Origin: Hydractinia symbiolongicarpus
Lineage: Eukaryota > Cnidaria > Hydrozoa > Anthoathecata > Hydractiniidae
Assembly: GCF_029227915.1 (NCBI RefSeq)
Contig: NC_079888.1
Location: 12,757,001-12,821,000, forward strand
Direction: 5' to 3'
DNA length: 64,000 nt
Shown piece after piece: positions 8,841-20,579 of this stretch. Below the pieces are notes generated by a model that was given only the letters and a program-made list of their open reading frames with translations, was not told the origin of the DNA and did not search any database. The stretch's first letter is position 1. Each line of letters starts with the position of its first letter. Both the position numbers and the translations under genes were made by a program.

Positions 8841-10999
8841 TTTGCATGAAACAAGAAGATATATTCAGATGATAGAATATATCTTACCTACTTTAATCAT
8901 AGAAACTTTGCAAGATTGAATTGAATTGAAAAAAACGTTCGAAAAGTGAATTTAAATTTCATGAAATAGATTTTCGCAGTTTATTGTTTTTCACTTTCAT
9001 ATTAGAATCTTGATTACCTGTAAATAAACATTACCTACGTCCCCTAAACGACTATCGTGCAGAGAAACGCACAGTTCTGTGAAAAAACGAGTCTGTCTAG
9101 CCACAAATTTAGCCAGGAGACCCAGCGTTTTCCCTTCAAACCGCCTTTATGATCAATTTTTTCTTTCTCTATCAAAGAAAGCTTAAATAACTAGGCTAGT
9201 CATAAAGTATGATATGAAATGTTATGGATGGTTGAGCTGGCTATCCTGGCTACAGACTCAGCCTAGTGTAAGTGGCGGCTTCTCAAGTTTGTAGATGCCT
9301 GATGATGACGTTAATAAATAAATCTTAGTGTTATATTTCCTTGTTTGAAACAGGGAAGAGGATGGGAACAAGGATGCAGTAGTCCGTAAACCGCGGAACG
9401 CCCTGCAGTGCAGCGGATAGACGCAGCAGTGATGCGCTCCGTCCTGACATAGTCACCAGGTCTCTATATTATATGGATTCTCGGATCTCCCGAAAAAATC
9501 ATCAATATATCCATTTTTCATACATATGGTCAATATATCAATATTTAGAAGCCCGTTCATTCCAGTGCATATGGACATAATATCAATTCTACATTATCGA
9601 TATATTGTCCGTTTTTTATAGTGAGTATGTTGTAAAAACAAAGCCCTTAGAAGTCAAAAATGTCTTAAGGAGAACATTTTAAACCTTGTCAAAACCCAAC
9701 AACTTTACTATTCAAATCTGGCTGTTCAAATCTTCGTTGTCGAACCATTAAAAAGCAATGTAAAGAGCCTTAACTTTTGATTAATCACGGTAGAAAAATT
9801 CGAAGAGCTTAAATTTCTGATTTGTTTCCATTTTAAAAAAGCAGCAAAAGATAAATAAGAATCTCCTCCATATCGTTACTTATCGGTACTGGCTTGGATA
9901 GAACTTGATGATGTGGTTACAAAAGACTGGGTAACAAAGCGTACGGCGGTTCTTATGATCAATGGCAATTAAAAATAATTAAAATACCGGAGATTAATGT
10001 AGCTTATTCTATTACACCGCAATTTTGCACACAAAAAGATAGAATAAGTGTATTACTGAATGAATCACAAATTTTGAATTGATTTGGATTATTGTTTGTT
10101 GCAGTATGAAACTAATTACTGCACACCATGTTGTTCTTTAATTTGAACTACCACCTTTTAAAGATGGATTGGATTCGAACCAATAACTTTCATAGTCTTG
10201 CAACAATAGACTTAATTTACTTGGAATTCACAAAATTCAATGTCACTTCAAATAAAAACACATCATAAAGCTTGTTGTTACAAAATTAATTGTGAGTTAA
10301 AAACCGTAGCTAAGTATTACAGGTTTGTTGAAACTGTTGTCTCCTTGAATTAACAAACTTTAGACTTTCGCCAAATTTTTTTCTAAAGTAAAGGGTGTAG
10401 CCACCTATCTGAAAACTTTCTTTTAGCCAACTGGTTTTCGGCTATTTTCGCTTTTTAGCCAGACTTTTTTAAAAATTCACGTTAATTTAATGTCCCTTAT
10501 TAAAGTGTAACGTAAATATCCAGGACGTTTAAAAAGCTACTAGTTGTATTTTTCTGACATCGCAACAGCGATTATAGCCAGGGACGAGGTTGTATTATTA
10601 TAACCTCGCTACGGACGACGTTGTACTTATATAACATAACACAAGTTCAGCTGGGAAGAGGCCAGGGAAGGGCTGCAGAAAGTTAGTATGTATCACCATG
10701 CTCGGCAGCATGGCTGCATGTATTAATGTAACTGTGTCTCTTTTATTACTTGCAGAGTAATTAATTACCCAATGGGTTATGGCATATGCTCGTCATTCAT
10801 AAAACAACGCATCCATCCATACCGTACCGTACGCATTTAATTTTTGCAACGTGAAATTCATCGTTAAACAAATTTTGAAATTCTGGTTAAATACTAAGAA
10901 TTAAAACGCAAAGGCCTACTAAATATCTCGATTAACATTTAAGGTCTTTTTTTATCACATGAAATGTGTACAAGTGTTCTAAATTTTAACGAGTTTGTT
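8841..10999. other. Gene-free stretch
   Basis: No recognisable coding sequence. A block at 10080-10210 is repeated at 14915-15050. Tracts around 9365-9470 and 10560-10700 are richer in CG than their surroundings but show no gene. Confidence 0.4.
10080..10215 (-). repeat. Dispersed repeat with tRNA B-box-like motif, copy 1
   Basis: About 130 bp are nearly identical to 14920-15045. The minus strand carries TTGGTTCGAATCCAA, a perfect T-arm/B-box (GGTTCGAATCC), but no convincing A box upstream. It may be a worn tRNA-derived SINE. Confidence 0.45.
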
Positions 11000-12450
11000 C
11001 GGAAACAAAAAAGCAAGGGGAAACTTTATTCTAGTCAGTACACAAGCAAGCGAATTGAATTAAGTAATTGGGAAAGATGTCCTATTAGGGTAAATATTTA
11101 GGCAATTAGCCTGGCACATCCACACCTACACATACAATACTGAAAACAAAATTTAGGAAACCATTCCCGCAATATATACGATATTGAATGTTTTGTGAAG
11201 CTAAACAAGGCAAATCTTATTCTGATTAAAAAACAATTAGACAAGTAGCGAAACCTATCAATTCATCATTAAAAAAGTATTTTGGGGAATAATCTTACGC
11301 AATATAAAAAAAAGAACAGAATAAAAAACGGTCCAACGATCACTTTTTTCTACTCACAAATCGAAAGGGCGAGTAGCACGCGCGTGCGTATATCATTGCA
11401 TGTGCATACATCAAAGATTTTGTTAAAGCTCTCTCGAACCTTGTAGGAAGAAGCTCGTACCAAATGAAATGTTCAATGTTCTAGCAAGCGAATAAAAAAG
11501 CCTTTCTTCTACTTTGTAAACAGGCAAGGGAGCAAAAGATCCTGACATACAACTTAAAAGATATCTGATAAAAACGCTATCGCGAAAGGTGAAGTATTAA
11601 ATCTCTTGGTCGGCCAATTCGAGAAAAGACTTTATTCCACTCAGAAAACAGGCACGGGAGTGTTAGACCTATCCATACATCATTTGAAATGAGAATTTTG
11701 GAAGTTGCCTTTCACGCTGAATATAATGTTAGATATCCATCCATGCACTACTAAAAAGGAGATTTAGCTAGTAAGCGAATCAAAAGCGAAACTTTATTCT
11801 ACACCACAAAGAAGCAATCAAGAAAAAGACCCTACCATATATGTCTAAAAACACTTCATTCCACTCCGATAACAATCACGCGCGATAATATCAGATGTCC
11901 TAGCATGTAAATTCACGGGAAGACTTTATTCCACTCAGTAAGAAGCAGAAACAAGGGGGACCGATCCATACCACCATACAATATTAATAGGATATTTTGC
12001 AAAATACCTTCAGGCGGAAAAACATACAGCATGTCCTAGCAGACCTGTGTATACAAAATTAGTTCTACTCAGTAAACAACCAATCAAATGAGAGATCCAT
12101 CCATACCTTATAAAAATAGAGATTTTATCAATATACATGCATCATTTGAAAAACGCATTTTTTGATCTTACCCTTCGCGCGAATTAAAATATTTAGCACG
12201 CCAACCTTAGATGTTCTAACAGCTCAATTCACGGAATACTTTATTCGACGCAGTAAAAATGAAGAAATGTGGGACACCTATCCATACATCTATCAAAAGA
12301 GAGATATTGAAACAAGCAGTAGAGTTGAATAACTATCCATACACAAATAAAAACGATATTTTAGAAAAATACTTGTGTGTATCATATGTTTTTTTTGCTG
12401 TTCATAGGAAGCAGTGTAATGTGATTTTGAACTTTCAATATTTTTAAAAC
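11000..12450 (-). repeat. Degenerate ~130-bp tandem array
   Basis: A loose motif 'gactttattccactcagtaaacaagca' followed by 'gatccatccatac' recurs at about 11020, 11510, 11628, 11790, 11923, 12050 and 12236, with spacings mostly 118-162 bp. Its reverse complement resembles the unit of the 32620-34960 array, so both are assigned to one satellite family in opposite orientations. The 62-codon frame at 12259-12447 lies in this array and is not considered a gene. Confidence 0.5.
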
Positions 12451-12993
12451 TAAAACCTTATGACAAAAATGATAAAAATGTATATGGACTTTTTTTGTTC
12501 GTAGCTGTTAGAAAAACTATTGGAGGGACATAGTTATTAATATAGTGTAACTAGCTAAATAAAATTGAGTTATGACTGTTATGGTTGCTACGAAGTTAAG
12601 TTATATTCTGCTGTCCTAGGCCCGTTCTTAAGGCTCTCTAGCCATTGAACGCTACGACTTTCTCATAATAACCGGTTGAAAATAGCTATTAGGTAATAAT
12701 AGTATGAATAGAATTTGATTTAGCTAATATTGGGTATATTTTGACTCCTAAAAAGAAATAGTACTCTAGCATTTTTTTTTTTTGCAAAACAGTAAAATTT
12801 GTTGAGTTATTTCTAAAAGGTTTTAGTAATTCTAATAGACTAAGGCATTTCACAAGATAGTTAGCGTATTGCTCTGAATAGACCCGTCATCATGCTCCAT
12901 CCATACTACACGAAGGTAGCATAGAAGCACACAGTATGTTACAAAAAAATTATGGTCCTTTTTTGAACATTATATTTAATTAAAACGTATATA

Positions 12994-13173
12994 CAGTTGA
13001 CTCTCTCCAATCCGAATCTCTATTATCCAAATCTTTAACTATAATCCAAACAAATTAAAAATCAGCGTCGATTTTCCTTAAGAAACTCTCATAATCTACT
13101 TTCTACTATCCGACTCTCTGTAATCTGAAAGAGAATTATCCCCCTTGAGATTCGGATTAGAGAGAGTCAACTG
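12994..13173. mobile_element. pogo/Tigger-like MITE
   Basis: A 180-bp element with ~28-bp TIRs (CAGTTGACTCTCTC followed by matching 'caatccgaatctc' blocks) flanked on both sides by TA (12992-12993 and 13174-13175). A CAGTTGACTC-like end with TA duplication is typical of non-autonomous pogo/Tigger (Tc1-mariner) elements. The interior is also partly built of TIR-like motifs ('ctctattatccaaatc', 'ctactatccgactctctg'). Confidence 0.75.
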
Positions 13174-13309
13174 TACATACATTTCAATAAAATAATTTGT
13201 TATAATTTTTCTATACCGAAATATCGCCGCTTTATTAAAAGAAAAATGCTATTCAGTTGATGTCGACATAAGTATGATATATAAAGGTAGCAGAACTACT
13301 TTAGGATCC

Positions 13310-13698
13310 ACTGACAGAGATGCGACAAGGTTAGATGAAAAGACTGATCGACTTCCTCGAACACATATGCATATAGACTTGATAAGCGCAAAACAAATGT
13401 TACGTCATATCCATGCCGAAAGTTTTAAAAAATGTTGTTTACGCTTTTCAGAAATCATTTCGGAAAGCCGAGTATAGAACTTTTGACACACGCGACCCAT
13501 TCCGCCACACACGGATATCGCTAGTGGCGTTAAAGTTTCATGCTCTACTTGCAAAATAAGTTTATTGTAATTTTTCTTTTTTTCCTTTTTATTTACATCA
13601 TATGCTTTTGGTAGCACACCTTCGCATCTAAAAATGCCATTTGACCAGTGTTCCAAAAGCCTCTTGTGCATACATAACTCTCGATTCCTGAGAAACAT
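13310..13698 (-). pseudogene. C-terminal domain of a cnidarian mobile-element protein, broken
   Basis: The minus strand reads VEHETLTPLAISVCGGMGRV, then CQKFYTRLSEMISEKRKQ, then an in-frame TGA at about 13370, and continues RNICFALIKSICICVRGSRS. The combination 'VEH.xFTPL....GGMG..C..FY.RL...IS.KR' then 'R..x.FALx.S...CxRGSR' is a domain I have seen at the C-terminus of repetitive, transposon-encoded proteins in cnidarians. I cannot assign the element class with confidence. The TGA replaces an expected Arg codon, so this copy is dead. The short + strand frame at 13274-13477 is its shadow. Confidence 0.5.
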
Positions 13699-13699
13699 T

Positions 13700-14575
13700 C
13701 GCTGTCCACTGGCTCAATGGCTCACCAGGTAACTGTTGTAGACACGGTTCAATGCGTACATCATGACAAACCTCTTTTAGTTACATCCCAGTGACATTAC
13801 GGATTTCATTGTCTAAGCGAAAGGAAGCCACATTATTTGCATGACAAAGCATGATCAATTGTGAACTTGAAATTCGAATCTGAGCCCAGAAGCATAGCTT
13901 GTTAATTGTGTATCTCTCGTTCCTTGAAGGTAGTCAGTCAACTAGATACACTGCTTCCTGGTTGATATCGTTCAGTCTGATTTCCTGCTTACACATTTCA
14001 CTTCTGACATGATCAAGAATGACACTAATCTTAGCAATTTATTTTGTTTGATTGTTTTTTCTTTTGTTTCAGTTCTGGATCTTCTTCATATTGTCGAGTC
14101 TGTTTTTTTATTTGTTTACCAAGATATTCAGTTATTTGTGATAAGTTTTAGAATATTCGTAAGACGACCAAGTTTAACCGGGAGTGACAGCAGTTGTCTC
14201 TCGTTATTGTTTACTTTAATACCTCCCGTCAGTGCTGGTATTAATTCGAATTAATAACTACGAGTACTTCTTCCAATAATTATATATGTGTGGTATGTTC
14301 GCATACAGTATGTTAATTTATGCTTGTAGCCAGCCACTGATAAAACAACTTTATGTCCCTTGCGACTCTGTTTTAGCAATTTTACTCAGCATCTTTAATT
14401 CATTAATCCAATCTTCTACCTTATCCAAAATATATCCACCTTTCAAGCTTCTTGAACCAATTACATTATTACATTATTACCAATTACATGTTACAAACTG
14501 CGGTGTGATAAATTAGTTTCCTCAAAAAATTATTTTTTTAACTAAATTTTACTTATTGGATTTGATTTTCACATG
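13700..14575. other. Gene-free stretch
   Basis: No recognised gene. Open frames at 14009-14254 and 14286-14516 are Ser/Leu/Phe-rich and lack a domain. Confidence 0.4.
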
Positions 14576-14798
14576 GCAACTACAATCATGTTCATAATAG
14601 TTTTGGAAAAACCACTTTCCCCCTCCCCCCACTCTTCAGTGTTGGTTGGAGGTCTTTTCCAGAGTCGCCGGCAGTATTTTGGGGCACAAATCAACACAAA
14701 ATCAACACTGACTGTTGGGGGAGAGGGGGGAAACTCTGAAAAAAGCCTCAAAAGCCGTTTTTCCAATAATTTATGAACATGATTGTAGTTATAGCTCA
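14576..14798. mobile_element. Foldback MITE
   Basis: Inverted termini 'ctacaatcatgttcata' and 'tatgaacatgattgtag' extend inward as imperfect complementarity ('agttttggaaaaac' against 'gtttttccaataat', and C-runs against G-runs near 14620 and 14715). The whole ~220 bp can fold on itself. Both strands therefore carry similar short open frames, neither of which is a gene. Confidence 0.65.
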
Positions 14799-14914
14799 GC
14801 AAAACCTGAATAACTGAACGTATATCCCGAGTAAATTAAAAAATTTCCTTCTTTCATTTCTTTTCTTATAGTTACCTCTTTTTTTGAAACATTTGTTTGT
14901 AAAATTTTTTGAAT

Positions 14915-15050
14915 TGATTTGCATTATTGTTTGTTGCAGTATGAAACTAATTACACACCATGTTGTTCTTCCATTTGAACTACCACCTTTTAAAGATGGA
15001 TTGGATTCGAACCAATAACTTTCATGGTTTTACAACAATGGAAATATTTT
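14915..15050 (-). repeat. Dispersed repeat with tRNA B-box-like motif, copy 2
   Basis: Near-identical to 10080-10215, including the minus-strand GGTTCGAATCC. The copies differ by small indels such as 'attactgcacacc' versus 'attacacacc'. Confidence 0.45.
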
Positions 15051-15694
15051 TTAAATAACATAACACAGAAATACAAAAGGTCACACATAGTATCAGTATT
15101 TACACAAAACTAATTTTGTTACCAGAAAACTTCCTTGTCCCACTCTTCCAAGAATCATTTTCATCAAAGTTTTTTTTGGTTTTACCTGCATTAGAAATAC
15201 AAAAAAACAAACAAAAAAAACAGCAAAAATTACCACCAAATTGATTAACATAAAAAGCAAAGTATAAATTAGAACAGAAAAATCCCGAGAAGAGTTGTGA
15301 ACAAAAAACATTGCGCATCATCATTAAATTAAAACAACAGAAATTTATCTAGTTTTTAAAATCATTACACTGTAAAACTAATTCCACCACTCCACGACTG
15401 TTATAAATTAAAACAGGATGTAAAAGTTTCAGAAATTGCTTATTCAATTTTTCAGCATAAGTCGCAATAAAGCCTTGAGGTAGGAAATTAGCTGACTGAA
15501 AAGAGGGATATACTTCAACTTAGGGGTATTTCAACTGGCAATATTACCTGTACATATAACATCCCTCCTGAAAGTCAATATACTGAATAAAAATTTGACT
15601 ACTTATTTGAATAATTATGGTACCAAGTTAGCAGTATCTCTACACTGTCTCAGTTTAACAAGTATTGTACAGATTTCAGACATGTCTAGCCTAG

Positions 15695-17173
15695 TTAAAG
15701 GGGAACTCCAGTAAAAATCACTTTTCTTTTTTTTGTTTGTTTTATACGTACTCAGAAAAGCATAAGAAATCAAAAAAAAACTTACTTTACTTGTTTTTCT
15801 TATTTAAAATTGTTGTACAAGCCTTCGCATATTCAATTTTTTTCTCATAAAAAACAGACAGGCGCGATTTCATTACGGACCGGACCCGATTATAAATAAT
15901 GACATCACATCGTGCAGAAAGTTTAAGCGAGCGCATGTTAAGACCTATAAATACAGCTTACATTAAATCGCTTTTTGTATGTAATTTACGTTTAAATCTT
16001 TAAAAAATGGTTAGTTGCTCTGTGTTTCTATGTACCGATCGATCAGAGAAGTGTAAAGAAATAAGTTTTCACAGAATCCCGTCTGTGAAAAAAATAGAAC
16101 TCAAAAACGGCTAAACAAAATACGTTGTGCAGGTGATCTACCAAGCGATCAAAGTTTTTATATTTGGTTGGCGCACTTCACAGATAGTTCTTTTAAAAGA
16201 TATCTGCAGGAAATAAACTTCCATATTAAGATACTCTGCTACTTTGTAAAAATGCCATTTTAGCTAGTGAACGCGATTAAAGTTTCTCATTTCTTCTTAT
16301 CTCAATATTTGTACTTATATCCACAGAACTCAACCAAATAACGTTTTGTACATTTTTATATTAAATAAGAGAACATTATACGAATTTCCAATACAAACAC
16401 CGACAAAAAAGCTTTCTAGTTACACATGTATCTTTCGTAGCGCTCAAGTTTCTATTCTTTGTTTTTCAAAAAAGAAGCTTTTTTGATGGAAGGACATGCC
16501 AAGTATTTTCAGGAGGTAAATGTACCCATTTTCTTCAATCTTTGTAACTTTATAATGGCTGCATGTAATGCTGATAATGCAGTTTCTAAAACAGCTTTGT
16601 CAAAACAACCACTTGTAAGTCAGTAGCTTCTGCAACACATTTATGACTTACCATAATCATAAGATTGATTTTTATTTATACAATAATAATACCCCGTTTT
16701 ACCAACTTATCTAGCCCGAACATATTGATTTTATATCACGCATTTCAATGGTACTCCATCACGGAGAAAATTTTAACGTTACATAAAATTTGTTTACATT
16801 TGTGCGCAAAAAAGCGCGTGCAGAGGAAAAATATTGCTGAACTGTAAAAAAAAATAAATTGGCTTGTAAAGTATAAAAGATTTTTTAATGAAGCAAATGA
16901 TAAAGTTTTTTGACGAAAAGAATGTTAAAAAAAGCGATTAAGTATATTTATTTCTTAAAAAAAAAAATATTTTGCTAAGAACGTTGCTTGAGCCAGTAAA
17001 AGACACCTCATCACTTTGCATCATTATTAATTTCTCCCTTGTGAGACAGAAGAGGTTCGAAGTCGTGTGGCTGTAGCTTTGTAAAGTCTTTCTCATGAAG
17101 AGAATTATCCGATTCTATGTTTTATATAACATTTTTTTTTAAATATTTTTTTTTCACTGGAGTGCTCCTTTAA
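15695..17173 (+). mobile_element. TTAA-flanked DNA element carrying a THAP remnant, copy 1
   Basis: The 1479-bp segment starts TTAAAGGGGAACTCCAGT and ends with the inverse (ACTGGAGTGCTCCTTTAA), giving ~28-bp imperfect TIRs. TTAA at both ends is the target preference of piggyBac and Kolobok elements; Kolobok transposases often carry an N-terminal THAP domain. Inside is a broken THAP domain (16007-16263) but no DDE transposase. The Kolobok assignment is inference. Confidence 0.6.
16007..16263 (+). pseudogene. THAP zinc-finger domain, frameshifted
   Basis: The first frame (ATG at 16007, stop at 16112) gives MVSCSVFLC, then EISFHRIPS, matching the start of THAP domains (C-x(2-4)-C followed by 'xSFHRxP'). 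The following frame, from 16108, gives LNKIRCAGDLPSDQSFYI, then LAHFTDSSFKR, the second half of the domain. The Trp that normally starts 'W...IR' falls at the frameshift. The Cys of the C-x2-H pair reads as Trp (TGG for TGT), so metal binding would be lost. THAP domains are DNA-binding modules of P/Kolobok-type transposases and derived host proteins. Confidence 0.7.
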
Positions 17174-18180
17174 CTAAGTTTTCTTTGAGATATTAAAATT
17201 GAGTTTTTTATATAATAATTTTTCAGTGCAACCCGAATTAAAATCAACCAATATGCATAAAGCCAGCATGGCCACATCTAACATTAAAGAAGAAAAGATT
17301 TCCCAATAATGATCACGTGAGCAAAGAACAATAGAAGTTTTTGCCTTAAAGTATTGTCCAAATTTCTTTCATACAAGACAAAAAATATCTTCAGATCAAT
17401 TGTATTTCAAGTGGCAAAAAGTATTCCTACTACTAAGTGAACACACAGCACTATTTGTCTTTCTTTAAAAAATAAGCTTACTCAAAATAATTAACAAAAT
17501 TCAATCTAGCTCAGGCTACAGAAATATAATTATATGCTTAACTCAGATATCTTTGAATAGATGACGTACACTGTCTCTTTTTTTCAAAAATAAATATAAA
17601 TGTGCCAGCTCTTTCAGAACATGTATTCAGTATGGAATTAGCTGCATTTCATGTTGGTGGAAATTATATTTAAAAAAATATTCTCTTTATATAAAAAATC
17701 AACCCTGGCCTACTTTTCCACCACATCAGATTTTAAAAACTAACGTTTTCCTCAAAAAATTATTTTTTAATCTTTTTATAAAATTATTATTCAGCAGATA
17801 ATTGAAAAAAAAAACACCAATTTAAACTTTTTAATAGGAAATTTCCACAGTTAATGTGTACTATTAATAGCATGGCTTTCCAATGAATGGCAGTAATAAG
17901 TATTATGACAATCAACAGCGCAAGTTATTGTTGCCAGAAATTGTATACTGGAAAGAATCAATTTTTATATGTAAATTATACCTATTATCATCATTTTCCT
18001 CAAAAAGTTATTTTTTGGTCCTATAACAGCAGATCACTGAGAATTTACGGAACTAAAAATCTTGTGGTAACATTTTTAAAATTAAAAATCTTGATTTTGT
18101 AAACATTAAACGCACAAATCCTAACAAATTATAATTTTTTTAAAAATAAATTGGAATGATCATCTGTTTTAACCCTATTC
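17174..18180. other. Gene-free AT-rich stretch
   Basis: No recognised feature. The motif 'cctcaaaaa.ttatttttt' occurs several times (14520, 17750, 17995), suggesting low-level dispersed repeats. Confidence 0.35.
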
Positions 18181-18735
18181 GGTCCGGGGTTTTTCGCACA
18201 AACTATGACTGGGGGGGGCGGATTCCGATTTAAAAATGCCACTATCTGCTTGAAATATAATTACTTTTGTTCTAGAGCGAATTTTTACATTCTGTTTGAA
18301 GTTTCTGAAAGCTAAATAAAAGTTATTTAACATATCTTCCGGTTTTTACATGGATCGGATAAAAAATTGCCAAAAATTTCCAGAAAATCCGTTTTTTCCG
18401 ATTTTCGGGTAAAATCCGACAAAATCGGGAAATCGAATTAGTCACGTGTTCAAATTATTCCAAATGATTCTTCTTGATAAAACAAAGTTGTGTTGCAAGT
18501 TTCAAGTTCTAAGGATAATCCTAACAGGAGTTATTATATTTTCCCCATTATAAGGATTTCATAGAGATTTTTAGGAGTAGTTTCGAGTAATGGCCAATAT
18601 CAAAGCCTCTGAAAGGTATGGGACCTAAAAAATTAGCATGCAGGTGTCTAATAGATAAATGTTAAAACTCAGTAAGTATCATAGCCATATAACAAAGCAA
18701 TCAGGAGTTATTAAAAAAAAACCGTCAGGGGGGGT
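18181..18735. repeat. Likely dispersed repeat with G/C homopolymer edges
   Basis: The block is bounded by 'ggtccggggtttttcg...ggggggggcgg' on the left and 'accgtcaggggggg' on the right. It contains runs of short near-repeats ('ccgatttt', 'aaaatccg', 'aaaatcggg') around 18350-18440. Composition differs from the surroundings. No coding or terminal signature was found, so the call is tentative. Confidence 0.3.
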
Positions 18736-18834
18736 TAAAATTTCAAAATATAGGTCTATACTTCAAGTTTAAGTATTTTCCAGGTTATTTGAAACCCTGG
18801 TTTGTGTAAAGGAGGAAATCTCGAGGTTACTTGT

Positions 18835-18985
18835 GGGGCCGTAGATTAGTGGTTATAGCTCTCGTACTCTGACCGGGGCTCGATTCCTCTTGATGGAGAT
18901 TCAACATGGGTGAGTGAATCTGAATGTTACCATAGCCCCGGTTTAATTGGTTACCAGAAGTTCAGAATAAAAGAAGTGAAGTTTA
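18835..18985 (+). mobile_element. tRNA-derived SINE, copy 1
   Basis: An A box (TAGATTAGTGG, 18842-18852) and a B box (GGCTCGATTCC, 18877-18887) are spaced as in a tRNA. The tRNA-like head is followed by a body shared with 24325-24140 ('gattcaacatgggYgagtgaat', split by substitutions, and 'gaatgttaccatagccc'). This copy lacks about 8 bp ('tgcgagag') of the anticodon arm, so it is a SINE and not a functional tRNA. Confidence 0.75.
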
Positions 18986-19235
18986 TTCAAAAGAAATACC
19001 ACAGCCCATTTATCTTTTATCATTCAGCACAGTGGGTGTTCTTTTTAACTTACTAATTACAGGCTTTTTATTAGTAGCTAGCTAAACATTGGCTTTATAG
19101 TAAAAATAAATATACAGCTACTTTACCACCGAAAGCCTCAATACAAGCTGGAATTCAGAATTGACAGTTCTTTATGCATTTCAAGCCTTCAAAGAGTGGA
19201 AACACTTTGAACGATAGCTGGCATCCAAATTACAT

Positions 19236-19597
19236 AAGGCGGACGTCACAAATATCGGGTGTTAGAGTCATTTGAGCACCAAAAATAGAGTCGGTCGGTA
19301 GATCGGCGAATGATAACTCAAAATTTCAAAAAATTTTATCCAACCATCCAGCCATTAACGCGCGCCATTAAATCGCCGATATTTAATGATAACTTTGGCA
19401 TCTCCGGCAGTTTCCGCGTGAACACTTTTCACATTTTAAAGCGAAGCACAACAATCGCTGCAATCGCTGTGGAGAGACAACAAGCGTATAATATTTTTTG
19501 TCATTTTAGTTTTTCCGACTCAGTATATCAAAAATTTCGATCAAAAATTAGGGTCAGTCGGGTGACTCTAACACCAAATATTTGTGACGTCTGCCTA
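19236..19597. mobile_element. MITE with ~34-bp terminal inverted repeats
   Basis: The left end 'aggcggacgtcacaaata' plus 'gtgttagagtca' is mirrored at the right by 'tgactctaacacc' plus 'tatttgtgacgtctgcct'. A secondary inverted motif ('gagtcggtcgg' and 'gggtcagtcgg') continues inward. The open frame 19310-19642 lies across it and is not considered a gene. The target duplication is unclear. Confidence 0.65.
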
Positions 19598-19611
19598 ATC
19601 ATTAATAAACA

Positions 19612-19742
19612 AATACTGACCGGTTTTGATAACGTACTGTGAAATACAAAGCCTGGCTCAAAAGTACAGACCAAGCTTGTGAGGTCTGTGCCCCTGACAA
19701 ATGGCTTTGTATTTTACAGGGCAGAATCAAAACCGGTCAGTA
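19612..19742. mobile_element. Short foldback repeat
   Basis: 'tactgaccggttttgat' with 'aaatacaaagcc' on the left pairs with 'ggctttgtatttta' and 'atcaaaaccggtcagta' on the right. This gives ~40-bp arms around a ~45-bp centre. It lies 15 bp after the preceding MITE. Confidence 0.65.
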
Positions 19743-19865
19743 GCCATTTTATAGCTGAAATCTATTCTCATCTTTAAAACAACAATCAAATTTTGCACAT
19801 GATTAGATGGAATACCAATACATGGAATCACAGTCCTGATATTTACTTGCGCACGCATCTAAGTG

Positions 19866-19972
19866 ATTATGTAATGCCCGATGCGCACGCAGAAATGGAG
19901 GTAAAAATGTAAACAAACTAATCAGAAAAGTTACCTCAATTTCTGCGCGCGCAGGAAAAATACGGCACTATA
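19866..19972. repeat. Short inverted repeat
   Basis: 'gcgcacgcagaaatggaggtaa' (in two parts) pairs with 'ttacctcaatttctgcgcgc' around a ~30-bp spacer. It is the third palindromic unit within 750 bp. Confidence 0.5.
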
Positions 19973-20119
19973 ATTGAGTGTATGGCAAATTTTAATCCAC
20001 AACTACTTAAATTAGAATGTACAGTTCAAATTTTAAAGGGAGAAGAAAACGTTCGAAATTACGTTAAAAACGAACCAACCAAAAAGGGTATTTGTTTCAG
20101 TTATTTTAAACCGACTTAC

Positions 20120-20378
20120 CCTTCCAAACATTCCAAGTCAGCTCTTCGTCTGAATCAAATGTCTTTTCGCATGTTACGCAGAAGCAAATTGTATGTTCAG
20201 CAGTGGCTTTTACTTCTACTTTTTGCTCATGAGCAATCAGAGCTCTTACAGCCAACGTTCCATGTGATCCAGATGTTGGAAGCCCACGCTGGGAAAGGAA
20301 AAATTGAAGTTCAGCCATAGAAAGTTCTAAAAAATTCTGCAAACATTTAATATCTTCAACCGAAGCCATCAAGCTCAC
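20120..20378 (-). CDS. First exon encoding a SAP-like domain (partial gene)
   Basis: The minus strand opens at ATG 20378 (a second in-frame ATG is at 20369) and reads VEDIKCLQNFLELSMAELQF, then FLSQRGLPTSGSHGTLAVRA, then LIAHEQ. The pattern 'L...S..EL...L..RGLP.SG.K..L..R...' is that of SAP DNA-binding helices (about residues 17-52), although the usual Lys after SG is His here. It is followed by FCVTCEKTFDSDEELTW with a C-x2-C pair. The frame runs into a strong donor, AAGG|GTAAGT at 20119-20118, phase 1. No following exon was found in the next kilobase on the minus strand, so the gene may be truncated by the MITE cluster at 19236-19972. SAP domains also occur at the start of transposon-encoded proteins in cnidarians, so host versus element origin is open. 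Confidence 0.5.
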
Positions 20379-20579
20379 TTGATTTAACTTTTTAGCTTTT
20401 TTAATTAATTTTTTTGTGTAAAATATATAAGAATTGATTAAAAATTAACTTGTATAAACAGGAAAACCACGCCACCACATAAACTTCGCATCTCTGCTAG
20501 CAGCGGTGTTGTATTTTGTCATAGTGATTACCCAGAATGCTTTGCGCAACCGTGAAAGATCTATTACGTCTACCATTAA

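Noticed and set aside
18835-18910. Functional tRNA gene
   Set aside because: Anticodon arm is incomplete, there is no proper acceptor pairing or terminator, and the sequence continues into a shared SINE body.
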